Assembly: GCA_016935665.1 (NCBI GenBank)
Contig: JAFGQN010000032.1
Location: 1 to 36,167, forward strand
Origin: Deltaproteobacteria bacterium
GTDB taxonomy: Bacteria; Myxococcota_A; Polyangia; JAAYKL01
Direction: 5' to 3'
DNA length: 36,167 bases
The notes beneath the pieces were generated by a model. It saw only the letters and a program-made list of their open reading frames with translations. It did not search any database and was not told the origin of the DNA. Position numbers and translations under genes: made by a program. Every line of letters begins with the position of its first letter. Position 1 is the stretch's first letter. Below are positions 7,566-16,833 of this stretch, piece by piece.

Positions 7566-9368
7566 ATGACCGTACCAACCAAACATGCAAAACTCGTCGC
7601 CTGGGTAAATGAAGTTACCAAAATCTGCACACCCGACGCCGTCGAATGGTGTAATGGCAGCACCGAAGAATACGATCGTATGATCAAAATCTGCCTGGAT
7701 GCGGGAACGGCCAAACCACTTGCCAAAAAACCCAACAGCGTTCTTTTCCGCAGTGACCCCTCAGACGTAGCGCGCGTTGAAAATCGCACCTACATCGCTT
7801 CAAAAACCAAAGAAGCTGCCGGTCCCACCAACAACTGGATTGACCCAGCAGAACTCAAAGAAACGATGCTGAAACTGTATTCCGGCTGCATGAAGGGACG
7901 TACCCTGTATGTGATCCCCTTCTCAATGGGCCCGGTAGGCAGCCCCATCGCTAAAATCGGTATCGAAATCACTGACAGCCCCTACGTTGTGGCCAACATG
8001 CACATCATGACCCGAGTGGGTACCAAAGTGCTTGAAGTATTGGGCGATGATGGCGAATACATCCCCTGCTGGCACTCTGTGGGCAAACCTCTTGCCGAAG
8101 GCGAAGATGATGGCGGTCTGTGGCCCTGCGCGCCCCTGAGCGACAAATACATCAGCCATTTCCCGGAAACTCGCGAGATTTGGTCTTATGGTTCCGGTTA
8201 CGGCGGCAACGCGCTGCTGGGCAAAAAATGTCTGGCTCTGCGTATCGCTTCAGCACAGGCCCGCGACGAAGGCTGGCTGGCTGAGCACATGCTCATCCTC
8301 AAGCTGACCAGTCCCGAAGGCAAAGTGAAACACGTGGCTGGCGCTTTCCCCAGTGCCTGCGGTAAAACCAACCTCGCCATGCTCATCCCCACCATTCCCG
8401 GCTGGAAAGTGGAAACCGTTGGTGACGACATTGCATGGATGAAGTTCGGTGCGGATGGCCGTCTGTACGCCATCAATCCCGAGGCTGGTTTCTTCGGCGT
8501 GGCTCCTGGCACCAATGACGAGTCCAACCCCAACGCCATGCGTTCGGTAGACAAAGACACCATCTTCACCAACGTGGCCCTCACAGACGACGGCGATGTC
8601 TGGTGGGAGCAGATTGGTTACGATGCCCCCGGCACACTGATTGACTGGAAAGGGAACAAATGGGATCAGGCCACTGCAGAAGCACCTGCTGCTCATCCCA
8701 ATGCCCGTTTTACAGCCAAAGCCAGCAACTGCCCTGCCATCGCTGACAACTGGGAAGATCCCGCGGGTGTACCCATCGATGCATTTCTGTTCGGTGGACG
8801 TCGTCCTTCCACCATTCCGCTGGTTCACCAGGCCACCAGCTGGAACCACGGCGTGTTCATGGGCTCCATCGTGGGTTCTGAGATTACGGCCGCGGCGCTC
8901 GACCTCAAAGCCGGCACCATCCGTCGCGACCCCATGGCCATGCTGCCCTTCTGCGGGTACAACATGGGTGAGTACTTTGCACACTGGATTAAGCTGGGCG
9001 CTTCCGCCGATCAGAGCAAACTGCCCAAAATCTTCTTCGTCAACTGGTTCCGCAAAACCAGCGAAGGAAAATGGCTGTGGCCCGGATACGGCGACAACTC
9101 CCGCGTTCTGGCATGGATTTTCGGGCAGTGCGATGGTGTTGCAGGAAAATCCATTGAGACCCCCATCGGCATTATGCCCACCGTTGATGGCATCGAACGC
9201 CCCGACGGTGTGACCGAAGAAGACATGAAAGAACTGCTCGCAGTGGACGTTGATGGATGGAAAAAAGAGCTGGCCGATGTTGAAGCCAACCACTATCCCA
9301 AATTCGGCGACAAACTGCCTAAAGAACTCAAAGATCAGATTGCAGCGCTCAAATCCCGTCTTGGCTGA
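7566..9368 (+). CDS. pckG: Phosphoenolpyruvate carboxykinase (GTP)
   Basis: A 600-residue enzyme, the usual length for the GTP-dependent family. It interconverts oxaloacetate + GTP with PEP + CO2 + GDP, the entry to gluconeogenesis or, in reverse, an anaplerotic step. Visible motifs: the P-loop [12 protein letters not shown] with the reactive hypermobile-loop C265, [20 protein letters not shown] with the metal-binding Asp, [27 protein letters not shown], and the guanine-binding region NWFRK...[14 protein letters not shown]. The ATG at 7566 is chosen because a strong GGAGG site sits 5-9 bases upstream; longer in-frame readings start before it. Codon use is the most GC-rich and regular in the window, which fits high expression. 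A strong terminator follows at 9413. Confidence 0.97.
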   Translation: MTVPTKHAKLVAWVNEVTKICTPDAVEWCNGSTEEYDRMIKICLDAGTAKPLAKKPNSVLFRSDPSDVARVENRTYIASKTKEAAGPTNNWIDPAELKETMLKLYSGCMKGRTLYVIPFSMGPVGSPIAKIGIEITDSPYVVANMHIMTRVGTKVLEVLGDDGEYIPCWHSVGKPLAEGEDDGGLWPCAPLSDKYISHFPETREIWSYGSGYGGNALLGKKCLALRIASAQARDEGWLAEHMLILKLTSPEGKVKHVAGAFPSACGKTNLAMLIPTIPGWKVETVGDDIAWMKFGADGRLYAINPEAGFFGVAPGTNDESNPNAMRSVDKDTIFTNVALTDDGDVWWEQIGYDAPGTLIDWKGNKWDQATAEAPAAHPNARFTAKASNCPAIADNWEDPAGVPIDAFLFGGRRPSTIPLVHQATSWNHGVFMGSIVGSEITAAALDLKAGTIRRDPMAMLPFCGYNMGEYFAHWIKLGASADQSKLPKIFFVNWFRKTSEGKWLWPGYGDNSRVLAWIFGQCDGVAGKSIETPIGIMPTVDGIERPDGVTEEDMKELLAVDVDGWKKELADVEANHYPKFGDKLPKELKDQIAALKSRLG

Positions 9369-9412
9369 TCTCTGATTGACACAGGTGGCATTGGCTGCCA
9401 GTTGTAAATTTT

Positions 9413-9449
9413 AAACCGCCCGTTGAATTTCAGCGGGCGGTTTTTTTTT
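9413..9449 (+). terminator. Rho-independent terminator of pckG
   Basis: AAACCGCCCG (9413-9422) pairs perfectly with CGGGCGGTTT (9434-9443) around an 11-nt loop, and a run of nine T's (9441-9449) follows. On the other strand it is followed by TTTAAAATTT and may also end the convergent lipoprotein gene. Confidence 0.93.
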
Positions 9450-9462
9450 GTCCGCGCAACGT

Positions 9463-10437
9463 TTATTGATAAGTGTATGTCACGCTTTCTTCAAATACGC
9501 CGATGGTGATATTCACAGTGCACGAACCGGGCGTTTGTCTGTACAGAGAAAACTCATCGGCGACACTGTAAAGGTCACATCCAGAAGAATTCAGTAATTC
9601 AAAATGCACAGCCCCATCCAACCCGCCAATTCTTAAATTATCCTCATCATAAGCCACTGTACGCCACCAATCATAAATCGCACGTCCCGCCACAAGATGG
9701 GTATCGCTCTGATTTCCGTCGTATCCCGACTCCGTATCCGGTAAATAGACAGGACTGATGTGATGAATGCGGGTTTCATCAACAATCTCCAAAGCAATAT
9801 CGTCCAGGTCTTCAGGCGTATGGATTGAGGCCATCCCTGTTTGACTGAATACCAGCGTTGCATCCCCAAAGGACGGAAAATCAATGGTGCTGCTAATTGG
9901 AATCACAGTTAAAAGGTCTGTGGTGGCACTTTGAATATTGTCCAGATTTGCCCCTGCCAACGGCGTATCTCCCCGCATCCAGGTGAACGTCACATCGTCT
10001 CTGCCGCCTTTGAGCCAGGTGGCAGGCTCTGGCAGATTCACATGGGTGCCCTGCACAGAGTTCACACGTACGGAATCACTCTTCACAGCTGTAATGGTTA
10101 CGCTTTGACTGCCATAATCTGTGTGTATGGTCACTTTTGTCCGCCCTGGGGCTTTGGCCCAAAACCATACCGTATGGTTGCCGTTGTCCACTTTCGCCAC
10201 CAGTACATCGCTGTTTTCAATGGAAACCTTTTCAATGTGCGCATTGGGTATTTCGACCGGATCATCCACATCGCCTTCCAGACTCACCATGATTTCCGAC
10301 CAGGTATCCACGGCCGTCACGTAACTGCCTTCCCGCGATAAGACCAGAGACAAATCCGGGTCACAACCCCATAGACCAGTCATCGCTGCCGCAAGTACCA
10401 ACAGAACGCCCGTTTGACAGAATCTGAAAATATGCAT
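9463..10437 (-). CDS. Lipoprotein with Ig-like repeats, function unknown
   Basis: A 324-residue protein starting at the ATG 10435-10437 (MHIFRFCQTGVLLVLAAAMT), 8 bases after an AAAGGA site. GLWGC is a lipobox, so the mature protein is tethered by a lipid at about Cys24. The body is beta-rich: IENSDVLVAKVDNGNHTVWF followed by WAKAPGRTKVTIHTDYGSQSV is a bacterial Ig-like (Big2-type) pattern, and later segments look like further beta-sandwich modules. A much longer in-frame reading exists upstream (to 10821) but it has no signal peptide and overlaps the next gene. It is third in a minus-strand series with the VIT-vWA and propeller genes; the 196-bp gap means co-transcription is likely but unproved. 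Confidence 0.7.
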   Translation of the reverse strand: MHIFRFCQTGVLLVLAAAMTGLWGCDPDLSLVLSREGSYVTAVDTWSEIMVSLEGDVDDPVEIPNAHIEKVSIENSDVLVAKVDNGNHTVWFWAKAPGRTKVTIHTDYGSQSVTITAVKSDSVRVNSVQGTHVNLPEPATWLKGGRDDVTFTWMRGDTPLAGANLDNIQSATTDLLTVIPISSTIDFPSFGDATLVFSQTGMASIHTPEDLDDIALEIVDETRIHHISPVYLPDTESGYDGNQSDTHLVAGRAIYDWWRTVAYDEDNLRIGGLDGAVHFELLNSSGCDLYSVADEFSLYRQTPGSCTVNITIGVFEESVTYTYQ

Positions 10438-10633
10438 GCCGTTCATCCTTTCGTTTGCACAACTGAGAATAATGCTCCCTGCAGTCACACTCAATTGCAT
10501 ACAGCCGGCAATAAACAGCAAAAGGTATGCCATTGCATTTGTCGCAGTTTCTGTCGGGCATTTCGAGTCGCGCCCGCCAGTTTGTGTGACTGCCGGATAC
10601 ATCCACTGTGGTGATTCATCGCAGCAGCGGTGA

Positions 10634-12493
10634 TCATTCAGGCCTGGTCGTGGAAGGCGATTTAAACAGCGAATACACAGCGAGACCCGCTTCGGTACCG
10701 TAGTAAAGCATATTGTCTTCGATGTGCAATGCGGATGTTCGAGGATCCGGTGTTGAGGTTGCGTTTCCAATATTGGTAATCTGTCCCAAACTGTTCGCGT
10801 AGCTGAGCCCTTCCAAACCACCTACAAAAACACCGTTTTTATAAGGGGCAAGGGCGATGATGCGGTTGTCTGGCAAACCTTTGGCCGCATTCAGCAGCGT
10901 GCTTTGCCCGTTTTTGATATGCGCCACACCGTTCTGACACGTGCCCACATACAGTTCCGATTCGCTCAACGGCGCCAGTGCCATTACCCACGCTTCGGGT
11001 AGATGCATCGGGTCGAGGTACTGTTCCAGCATCTCCCCTTCTTTGGACAAAACCGCAACGCCGCGATGCTCGGTGCCGATAAAAATGCGCTCTCCCTTTG
11101 CGGCCACGGTGGTGATGTGCTTTGGAATTTTTTTAGAGTGGGACCAGAACTCTGTTGAAAAACCGTTTTCCCGCCAGGTCATTGTGGCCATGCCAAAGGG
11201 ACTGCCAATCACAAAGGCCTCCGGGGAAAACAGCGTGGCGGATATGGCTGCCGAATCCATGAGCCAGCCATTTTTGCCCTGATTGAATTGGTCGTCGGAC
11301 ACGCGCTTAAACGATTCGTTGTACAGCGAGATACCGTTTGAATCCGCGGCCATCAGGAAATCGCCGTTGCTAATCAAACCATGGACATACTTTGATTTGT
11401 TCTCCAGCAGCGGTTTCCAGCCGTTTTCCGTTTTATAACAGGCGCCATTGTCAAACGTCCGCACCACCAGCCGCCCCTGATGACGGGTCAAACCGGTGAT
11501 GTGATTGGCGCAGATTTCGCTTTTCACCTGCACATGAACCGCGCCTTTGCGATTGAGCCGCCACAATCCCTCATGGGACACGCCCAGCCATATATCGCTG
11601 TCGTCTGCGGTAATGGCCAAAATGCGCTCGCCGTTAAACCGGGTTAGCGGCATTACTTTCTGGCCATCAAATCGCAATAGGTCGCCAGTATCGGTGCCAA
11701 TGAGCAAATGGGTGTTTTCTTTGGCAAACAACGCAGTGGCGCGCACTCTGGCATTGCCGTTCAAAAGCGGGGTGACCATGCCGTTTCGGTACAAAAACAA
11801 TCCGTCCACCGTGGCCACGGCAAATCCCTGCTGCCACGAGGTGATTTTCAAAACCGGAGATTCGAAGCGCATGGTGGTCAACGGCGCATCCATCGTGCCC
11901 TGATAAACAATAAATCGTCCATCTGACCCACCCACCGCCAGGAGGGTGTCGTTGACCGCCGCGCTGTTCCACATCCCAAACGGTGCTGATGGAATTGCAT
12001 CTGTTTCGGTGGCGCGACGGGCCAGACCGCTTTGATAGCGCACCAGCCATTGGCTGTTTTCCAGGGTCACAATATCATTTACCGGGTCAAACGATTTCGG
12101 CGATTGTTTCGCTACGTCGCACACGTTAAAGGACATCGCGTTATGGGCCGGACACAGGGTCGCCCAACCAAAATCCCCCGCCACTGTGAGCGTGTTATCG
12201 TCGCTGGACTGCAGTTTTCGAAGGGAGTTGCCAAACAGCCCATGACGACTGGTTATCTTCTGACGCACGCCACCCGTTTCCCCATCATACACCACCAGCC
12301 CACCTTCGCTGGCCACCAGGATGGCGGGTCCCTTTGCAGAATGCCAAATCAGAATGTCGCGAATGTTTGAGCTGTTGGTGTGCTCATCGATTACCTCTGT
12401 GGCAAAGGGTTTGTCTCCTGCCACCACCTCGTGTCCCGTCATTAAAAGAATACTCGCCATCAAAAGAGACGTACTCACAACTGTCGATTTCAT
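10634..12493 (-). CDS. Exported beta-propeller protein
   Basis: A 619-residue protein with signal peptide MKSTVVSTSLLMASILLMTG ending near VVAG. The rest is a string of repeating four-strand units, for example ILVASEGGLVVYDGETGGV, GFAVATVDGLFLYRNGMVTP, HLLIGTDTGDLLRFDGQKVM, DIWLGVSHEGLWRLNRKGAV, FIGTEHRGVAVLSKEGEMLE and LYVGTCQNGVAHIKNGQSTL. These match the sensor-type 'regulator propeller'/WD-like repeats, likely two propellers. The ATG overlaps the stop of the VIT-vWA gene by four bases (ATGA), implying translational coupling and matched amounts. It probably works with that protein at the periplasm or cell surface. No catalytic residues are recognisable. Confidence 0.8.
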   Translation of the reverse strand: MKSTVVSTSLLMASILLMTGHEVVAGDKPFATEVIDEHTNSSNIRDILIWHSAKGPAILVASEGGLVVYDGETGGVRQKITSRHGLFGNSLRKLQSSDDNTLTVAGDFGWATLCPAHNAMSFNVCDVAKQSPKSFDPVNDIVTLENSQWLVRYQSGLARRATETDAIPSAPFGMWNSAAVNDTLLAVGGSDGRFIVYQGTMDAPLTTMRFESPVLKITSWQQGFAVATVDGLFLYRNGMVTPLLNGNARVRATALFAKENTHLLIGTDTGDLLRFDGQKVMPLTRFNGERILAITADDSDIWLGVSHEGLWRLNRKGAVHVQVKSEICANHITGLTRHQGRLVVRTFDNGACYKTENGWKPLLENKSKYVHGLISNGDFLMAADSNGISLYNESFKRVSDDQFNQGKNGWLMDSAAISATLFSPEAFVIGSPFGMATMTWRENGFSTEFWSHSKKIPKHITTVAAKGERIFIGTEHRGVAVLSKEGEMLEQYLDPMHLPEAWVMALAPLSESELYVGTCQNGVAHIKNGQSTLLNAAKGLPDNRIIALAPYKNGVFVGGLEGLSYANSLGQITNIGNATSTPDPRTSALHIEDNMLYYGTEAGLAVYSLFKSPSTTRPE

Positions 12494-14976
12494 TGGTCAC
12501 CTCCGTACACCGTTATCGTGACGGTCTGCTCAATGCGATTGCCGGCTTTGTCCCTTGCCACCACCAGGACCTTGTATTGGCCGGGCGCCGCGTCTGTGGG
12601 AATGCGCATCCAACGTTGCCACAGTACATCGTCTTCGCTGGACAACTCAAACACTTCCCGCCGCCAGTTCAGCCCTTTGCAATGCACGTACACTTCGGAC
12701 GCCGGTTCAATGGTATCCACCTTCATCAGCAATCCCCGTCCTTTTTTCACACGAATGTGGTCAAAGTTTATTTCGAACTCTGCGCCCTCACTGTCCAGAT
12801 GAAACATTTGCTTCAACAGGGTGACCGTGCCGTTGTGGGCGGTAATAACAATCGCGGTCTCGTAGTATCCGTCGGGGATGCCCACTGGCACCAGAAACCG
12901 TCCGCGCCATCGCTCACGCGTCGCATCCCATGCCAGGTCTTTGGTCAGGCCAAACGGAAAAACAGCGGTGACTTTTGCGGCATCGGCGGGTGCATTCACT
13001 GCGATAAACGGGTCCCCCGGCGGAATCTCGGTGCGTGACAGGCTCCCCAAAGCGTTGCGCGATACCCCTTCGGGCAGAGGCAGGCGCTGGGTAACCGGAA
13101 TTAGCGGGTCACCGGCATCTCGGGTCACTTCACTGGCCACCGCCACAAAAGACGTGTACTTGCTCATCAGACTATGATTCAGCGCCACTTCCTCAATATC
13201 CGCCTGATGACTGCCGGGGCGTGCCGTTTCCTCATCGGACCACTTTTCGATCATCGCGCGGGCCCACAGTCTGGCCACATCCGGGTTGTGCTGTTTTTTT
13301 GGAAGCGTGACCGTCATTTCGTGGCTGTAGGATTGCCCGCCCAGACGACCGGTAATTTTCAACGTTCCCCTTCCGTCTCCCCGATACCGCGAGTGGACCA
13401 GCAATGGTTCTCCATCAAACAAATCCGGTATGGCGTCAATGGCTGGTTTGTCAACAGTCGCGCCATCAATATCCCATTGCAGCCGCACATCGGTAAGCAC
13501 CGGATTGCGTACGCGGTCGTAAAATGTTTTCACAAAAGGCGCCGGGTCTTCATCGTGGCGCATCACCATCATTTTGCCTCGCCCCAGCCGGGCCATCCCC
13601 GACAGTAAGTATCGATTCACCGAGCTGCCCACCCCCAGAGAAAACAAACGAGCCTTTGCGGTGTTTTCCTCGCGCACGGCGTTTAATATTTCGGCGTCAT
13701 TACCAATATATCCGTCAGTTAAGAAAAAAACGATGCGCACTCTTTCTTCGGGGGTGGTCCCTTCCAGCGCGCGGCGAATTCCCGACAGCATTTGTGTGCC
13801 TCCCATGCCGTGCATTTCATCCACATACTGCATGGCAGCCGCCACATTTTCCGTTGTATTGGCAAGGGGCGTTTGCGACAGAGAGGATACATCATCGGAA
13901 AAACGCATCACCGTGAACCTGTCCTTTGGATTCATGTGCGAAAGCGCCTGCTTAATCAACGCTTTCGATGCGTTCAGGGGCGCACCGCTCATGGACCCGG
14001 AATTATCCACCACAAAAAACAAGTCTTTGGGCGTGGCGTCTTTGGCCCCCACTGCCAAAGGCGGTTGAATGGACAGCGTCATATACCCCGAGTCGTCTGT
14101 ATCCTTATGGGTGAGCACCGTTGCATTTGGGGATTTGCTGCGCAAATCGATTTTCAAAACAAAATCCTTATTGGGGATACGATCGCCGTGCACGATGGAA
14201 ACTGTGGCCTTTTTCTTTCCGCTAAAATTCACGTGAAGATTGTGTGACGGCGATTCGATTTTTCGAATCTCTGTCCCCGGACGCACTGTCAGTTGCAGGT
14301 CGATGCGATGGGCGCCAGTCTCTCCTTCGTCAAAAGATGGCGGAGTGATGGCGCTTGCATCCAAAACGCGCGTATTGTCCGATACTCGACCCTGTGGATT
14401 TTTGTCGGGTTGACCGGTGGGCTCCCCTGCAGGAATAAAACGCGGTCCAACAACAGTGGGAAAGACAAACGACGAAACGCCTTTTTCGTAGGGCAGCGCT
14501 TCCACGTAGGAAATTTTCACGTCCACTTTTTCGCCAGGGGGAATATTGCCCACTTTCTGGGTGAAAATATTGGGCCTCTCCTGATTGAGCAGCGCGGCCG
14601 TCTTGCCCGCACGCACGGCTTCTTCGTATTGTTGAATGGCCTCTTCCCGTTTTTTAATAATGGCCACCACCTTTTTTTTGCGAAACCACATCTCCATCCG
14701 GTACACCGCTCCGTTTTCGGGCAACGGAAATACATACGTGGCCTCAATGTGAGAATCGTATGGATTAACGAACTGCTGAACCACATCTACATTTGCCACA
14801 AATCCTTTTATATCACCGGTCACTTTTGTCTTCAGCAGCGGCAGAGCTATGGTTCGGTCGCCGGCATCAATGTGCAGGCCTGGGCTGATGTCATCCATGT
14901 CTCGGGTGGTCGCGTGGGATCCGATGGCCGGCAGCGATAAAATAAAAAAGGTTGTAAAACAAAGTGCCAGTTTCAT
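12490..14976 (-). CDS. VIT and von Willebrand factor A domain protein, exported
   Basis: An 828-residue secreted protein. The ATG at 14974-14976 (MKLALCFTTFFILSLPAIGS) has an AAAGGAG site 8 bases upstream and a clean signal peptide; an in-frame start further up lacks both. Residues about 40-170 form a VIT domain (VVQQFVNPYDSHIEATYVFP, then KKREEAIQQYEEAVRAGKTA, LLNQERPNIFTQKVGNIPPG), as in inter-alpha-trypsin inhibitor heavy chains. Residues about 315-500 form a vWA domain with an intact MIDAS: DNSGS starting at D324, plus a GMGGT loop and FFLTDG. The C-terminal third is beta-rich, ending in a CARDB/Ig-like ARDKAGNRIEQTVTITVYGG. Unlike many relatives, no sortase-like or transmembrane C-terminal anchor is seen. 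It is the first gene of the operon with the propeller protein. Confidence 0.9.
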   Translation of the reverse strand: MKLALCFTTFFILSLPAIGSHATTRDMDDISPGLHIDAGDRTIALPLLKTKVTGDIKGFVANVDVVQQFVNPYDSHIEATYVFPLPENGAVYRMEMWFRKKKVVAIIKKREEAIQQYEEAVRAGKTAALLNQERPNIFTQKVGNIPPGEKVDVKISYVEALPYEKGVSSFVFPTVVGPRFIPAGEPTGQPDKNPQGRVSDNTRVLDASAITPPSFDEGETGAHRIDLQLTVRPGTEIRKIESPSHNLHVNFSGKKKATVSIVHGDRIPNKDFVLKIDLRSKSPNATVLTHKDTDDSGYMTLSIQPPLAVGAKDATPKDLFFVVDNSGSMSGAPLNASKALIKQALSHMNPKDRFTVMRFSDDVSSLSQTPLANTTENVAAAMQYVDEMHGMGGTQMLSGIRRALEGTTPEERVRIVFFLTDGYIGNDAEILNAVREENTAKARLFSLGVGSSVNRYLLSGMARLGRGKMMVMRHDEDPAPFVKTFYDRVRNPVLTDVRLQWDIDGATVDKPAIDAIPDLFDGEPLLVHSRYRGDGRGTLKITGRLGGQSYSHEMTVTLPKKQHNPDVARLWARAMIEKWSDEETARPGSHQADIEEVALNHSLMSKYTSFVAVASEVTRDAGDPLIPVTQRLPLPEGVSRNALGSLSRTEIPPGDPFIAVNAPADAAKVTAVFPFGLTKDLAWDATRERWRGRFLVPVGIPDGYYETAIVITAHNGTVTLLKQMFHLDSEGAEFEINFDHIRVKKGRGLLMKVDTIEPASEVYVHCKGLNWRREVFELSSEDDVLWQRWMRIPTDAAPGQYKVLVVARDKAGNRIEQTVTITVYGGDQ

Positions 14977-15198
14977 GAGATTGCTCCTTTTCGTAAAAAT
15001 TGAACTCACAATCTCACGCAATCGCAACGTTTGTGCCATGCATTAAAGCTTCACATTTACAACATGTTAGCGTACCAAGCGCAGATTTAACCGCGACAGC
15101 CCACCTTTAGCAAATACACAATAAGTAGATTTTATCTTATATTTGAATACTCTTTAACAATCGCCGCGACAGTAATGTGAACAAAAAAGGGAGTGAGG
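14977..15198 (-). promoter_or_regulatory. Upstream region of the VIT-vWA operon with 9-bp direct repeats
   Basis: This 222-bp AT-rich gap must hold the operon promoter. On the minus strand CTGTCGCGG occurs twice (forward CCGCGACAG at 15091-15099 and 15164-15172), each followed shortly by TTAAA. TTGTTA with a downstream TAAGAT/GATAAA is a possible promoter between them, but match quality is modest. Confidence 0.3.
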
Positions 15199-16668
15199 CT
15201 ATTTCGCTCGACAGGCGAGAGGACAGTCGTCTGTCCGACAGGCGGCGCATACAATCCCATCGAGGACGTCTGATGCGTCGTTGGAGATTCTACTTTCCAG
15301 GATGTCCATGTAATTGGTTTGCAGGTAGGCGGCCATTATATCACCAATCTCCTGGCAAATGTCATCGTCGGCACCCACAGATACGTCATCAATCTCAATA
15401 TCGGTCTGAGCAATTTCAACATCGTGCAGCCCGTCTCCCTGTGCCGCATTGGGCGTCAGGTTGCTATCCACTTGCACGGCCACACCCGACAATAACACAT
15501 CGAAATTACAGGATAGCTGGCCCAGCAGCGGCCCCAAATCCAAAACCGTGTCTATTGGCGCAGCAATTGGCGCCATTCGTATTGTCGACGTCATAGATTG
15601 CGGGTCATCCACGCTGTCCACAGTCACTGTCACATCGGACGCTTCGTAAATCACATCACATCCTGCAGCGCCGCTTGAACAGGTGCTGGAAGCGCAAATA
15701 GTCACTTCCAGGCCCGATGCCTCAACCGTTTGAGAAGGTATACACATCGTCTCTTTCGAACCTGTTCTCTCATCAAGCCAATCTTCAACGCATAGCACCG
15801 GTCCATTCGCAGTCGTCTGTTCACACATGGCTGGCAAAGGTATAGTGTCCGTGTCCTCAGTTTCTGTGTCCTCAGTTTCTGTGTCTCCCGTCTCTGTGTC
15901 TCCGGTTTCCGAATCTCCGGTTTCTGTATCCTCGGTCGCCGTGTCCACGGTCTCTGTATCCACGGTCTCTGTATCCACGGTCGCCGTATCCACGGTCTCT
16001 GTATCCACGGTCTCTGTATCCACGGTCTCTGTATCTTCGGTCGCGGTATCCTCAGTCGCCGTATCCACGGTCGCGGTATCCTCCGTCGCGGTATCCTCCG
16101 TCGCGGTATCCTCCGTCGCCGTATCAATCACTTCTATTCCCTCGGAATCGTGTACCAAATCCCCCATTATCACTTCTTCGCCGTTCTCCAATTCAAACCG
16201 AAACGACAGAATAGTTATTTTATCTTCTTCTATTTCTACCGATTGCTCCTTCGAAGATACAAGCTGGGCAGCCATGGTTGTTTTGTCGCTTCGACGAACC
16301 AATTGCCAGCCATCACGCAAAGCAGCCGTATACTCCCCTTCCAGCAGGGTCATCTTTACATAGGGTCCCGCGTTGCCATCTCCGGACACCCGATATTTCT
16401 GGCGCCCTTTTAAATCCAGTGTCGCGCCACCGAGCAGATACGCCGCACCGGATGCGCTCGTCCCCTGGAGCGGCCAAATCAGCGTGCCCATCTGATTTCC
16501 CACAGCGGAGCGACTGCAGCCCACCGCTTGCGAAAGGAGCACCAGCCCCATCAGAATTGCACACAGCAAATATCCAAAGTTCCTACTGTTCTTTGGGCTG
16601 ATTTTGCCGATTATTTTTCCAGTTCGCAAAAGGTACCTCGTTTCAATCGTCCGGTTTTCATCTGGCAT
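15199..16668 (-). CDS. Lipoprotein with pentapeptide DT[AE]T[EVG] repeat linker and Cys-rich C-terminus
   Basis: A 489-residue protein. LLCAILMGLVLLSQAVGC is a lipoprotein signal with the lipid Cys at about 51, so the N-terminal extension before it is unusually long and the true start may lie downstream of the ATG at 16668. An N-terminal globular part (about 52-175; YVKMTLLEGEYTAALRDGWQ) precedes the tandem repeat (about 180-275), 18 units of the DTATE, DTETV and DTETG type, strongly acidic. The C-terminal domain contains paired Cys (ICASSTCSSGAAGCD, CAACRTDDCPLACRAK), probably disulfide-bonded, and beta strands. The repeat is likely an extended spacer that lifts the Cys-rich domain off the membrane. 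Function unknown. It is divergent from the 16834 gene. Confidence 0.7.
   Translation of the reverse strand: MPDENRTIETRYLLRTGKIIGKISPKNSRNFGYLLCAILMGLVLLSQAVGCSRSAVGNQMGTLIWPLQGTSASGAAYLLGGATLDLKGRQKYRVSGDGNAGPYVKMTLLEGEYTAALRDGWQLVRRSDKTTMAAQLVSSKEQSVEIEEDKITILSFRFELENGEEVIMGDLVHDSEGIEVIDTATEDTATEDTATEDTATVDTATEDTATEDTETVDTETVDTETVDTATVDTETVDTETVDTATEDTETGDSETGDTETGDTETEDTETEDTDTIPLPAMCEQTTANGPVLCVEDWLDERTGSKETMCIPSQTVEASGLEVTICASSTCSSGAAGCDVIYEASDVTVTVDSVDDPQSMTSTIRMAPIAAPIDTVLDLGPLLGQLSCNFDVLLSGVAVQVDSNLTPNAAQGDGLHDVEIAQTDIEIDDVSVGADDDICQEIGDIMAAYLQTNYMDILESRISNDASDVLDGIVCAACRTDDCPLACRAK
15846..16125 (-). repeat. 15-bp tandem repeat array (18 units) inside the lipoprotein gene
   Basis: About 18 copies of a 15-bp unit (forward GTATCCTCCGTCGCG and variants) encode the pentapeptides. 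The unit length is a multiple of three, so gain or loss of copies keeps the frame and would change only spacer length. Several neighbouring units are identical (16074-16118), suggesting recent expansion. Confidence 0.85.
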
Positions 16669-16684
16669 ATCGTTTCAATCGTCC
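16638..16684. repeat. 15-bp direct repeat TCGTTTCAATCGTCC, 32-bp period
   Basis: TCGTTTCAATCGTCC occurs at 16638-16652 and again, identical, at 16670-16684. The two copies flank the predicted start of the lipoprotein gene (16668). Three helical turns apart, they could be a binding site for a regulator on the same DNA face, or a short duplication. Only two copies exist, so this is not a CRISPR array. Confidence 0.6.
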
Positions 16685-16706
16685 ACATCACTGGCGTTCA
16701 CCATCA

Positions 16707-16736
16707 TGAATAATGGAATTAAAAAGGCAATGTCAA
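16707..16736 (-). promoter_or_regulatory. Possible promoter for the pentapeptide-repeat lipoprotein
   Basis: On the minus strand a perfect TTGACA (16736-16731) is followed after 18 bp by TATTCA (16712-16707), a poor -10. It lies 40-70 bp before the ATG at 16668 and just upstream of the 15-bp direct repeats. Support is mainly the -35 box. Confidence 0.3.
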
Positions 16737-16833
16737 CGCTCTGCTGTCGATGCAACCAGATAAATCCACACGTGTCCACATTGTTCGGCATATACTTTAA
16801 CCCGGTCCCCATGAAAAATTAATCGCAACCCTC

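Noticed and set aside
8250-9293. 347-codon minus-strand ORF
   Set aside because: Lies wholly inside pckG in antisense; the GC-rich codon bias of pckG keeps this frame open.
15827-16363. Long plus-strand ORF of Val-Ser repeats
   Set aside because: It is the antisense shadow of the DT[AE]T[EVG] pentapeptide array; repeat DNA keeps several frames open.
16638-16684. CRISPR-like GTTTCAATCG repeat
   Set aside because: Only two 15-bp copies with a 17-bp gap, no cas genes in the window; too short for a CRISPR repeat.
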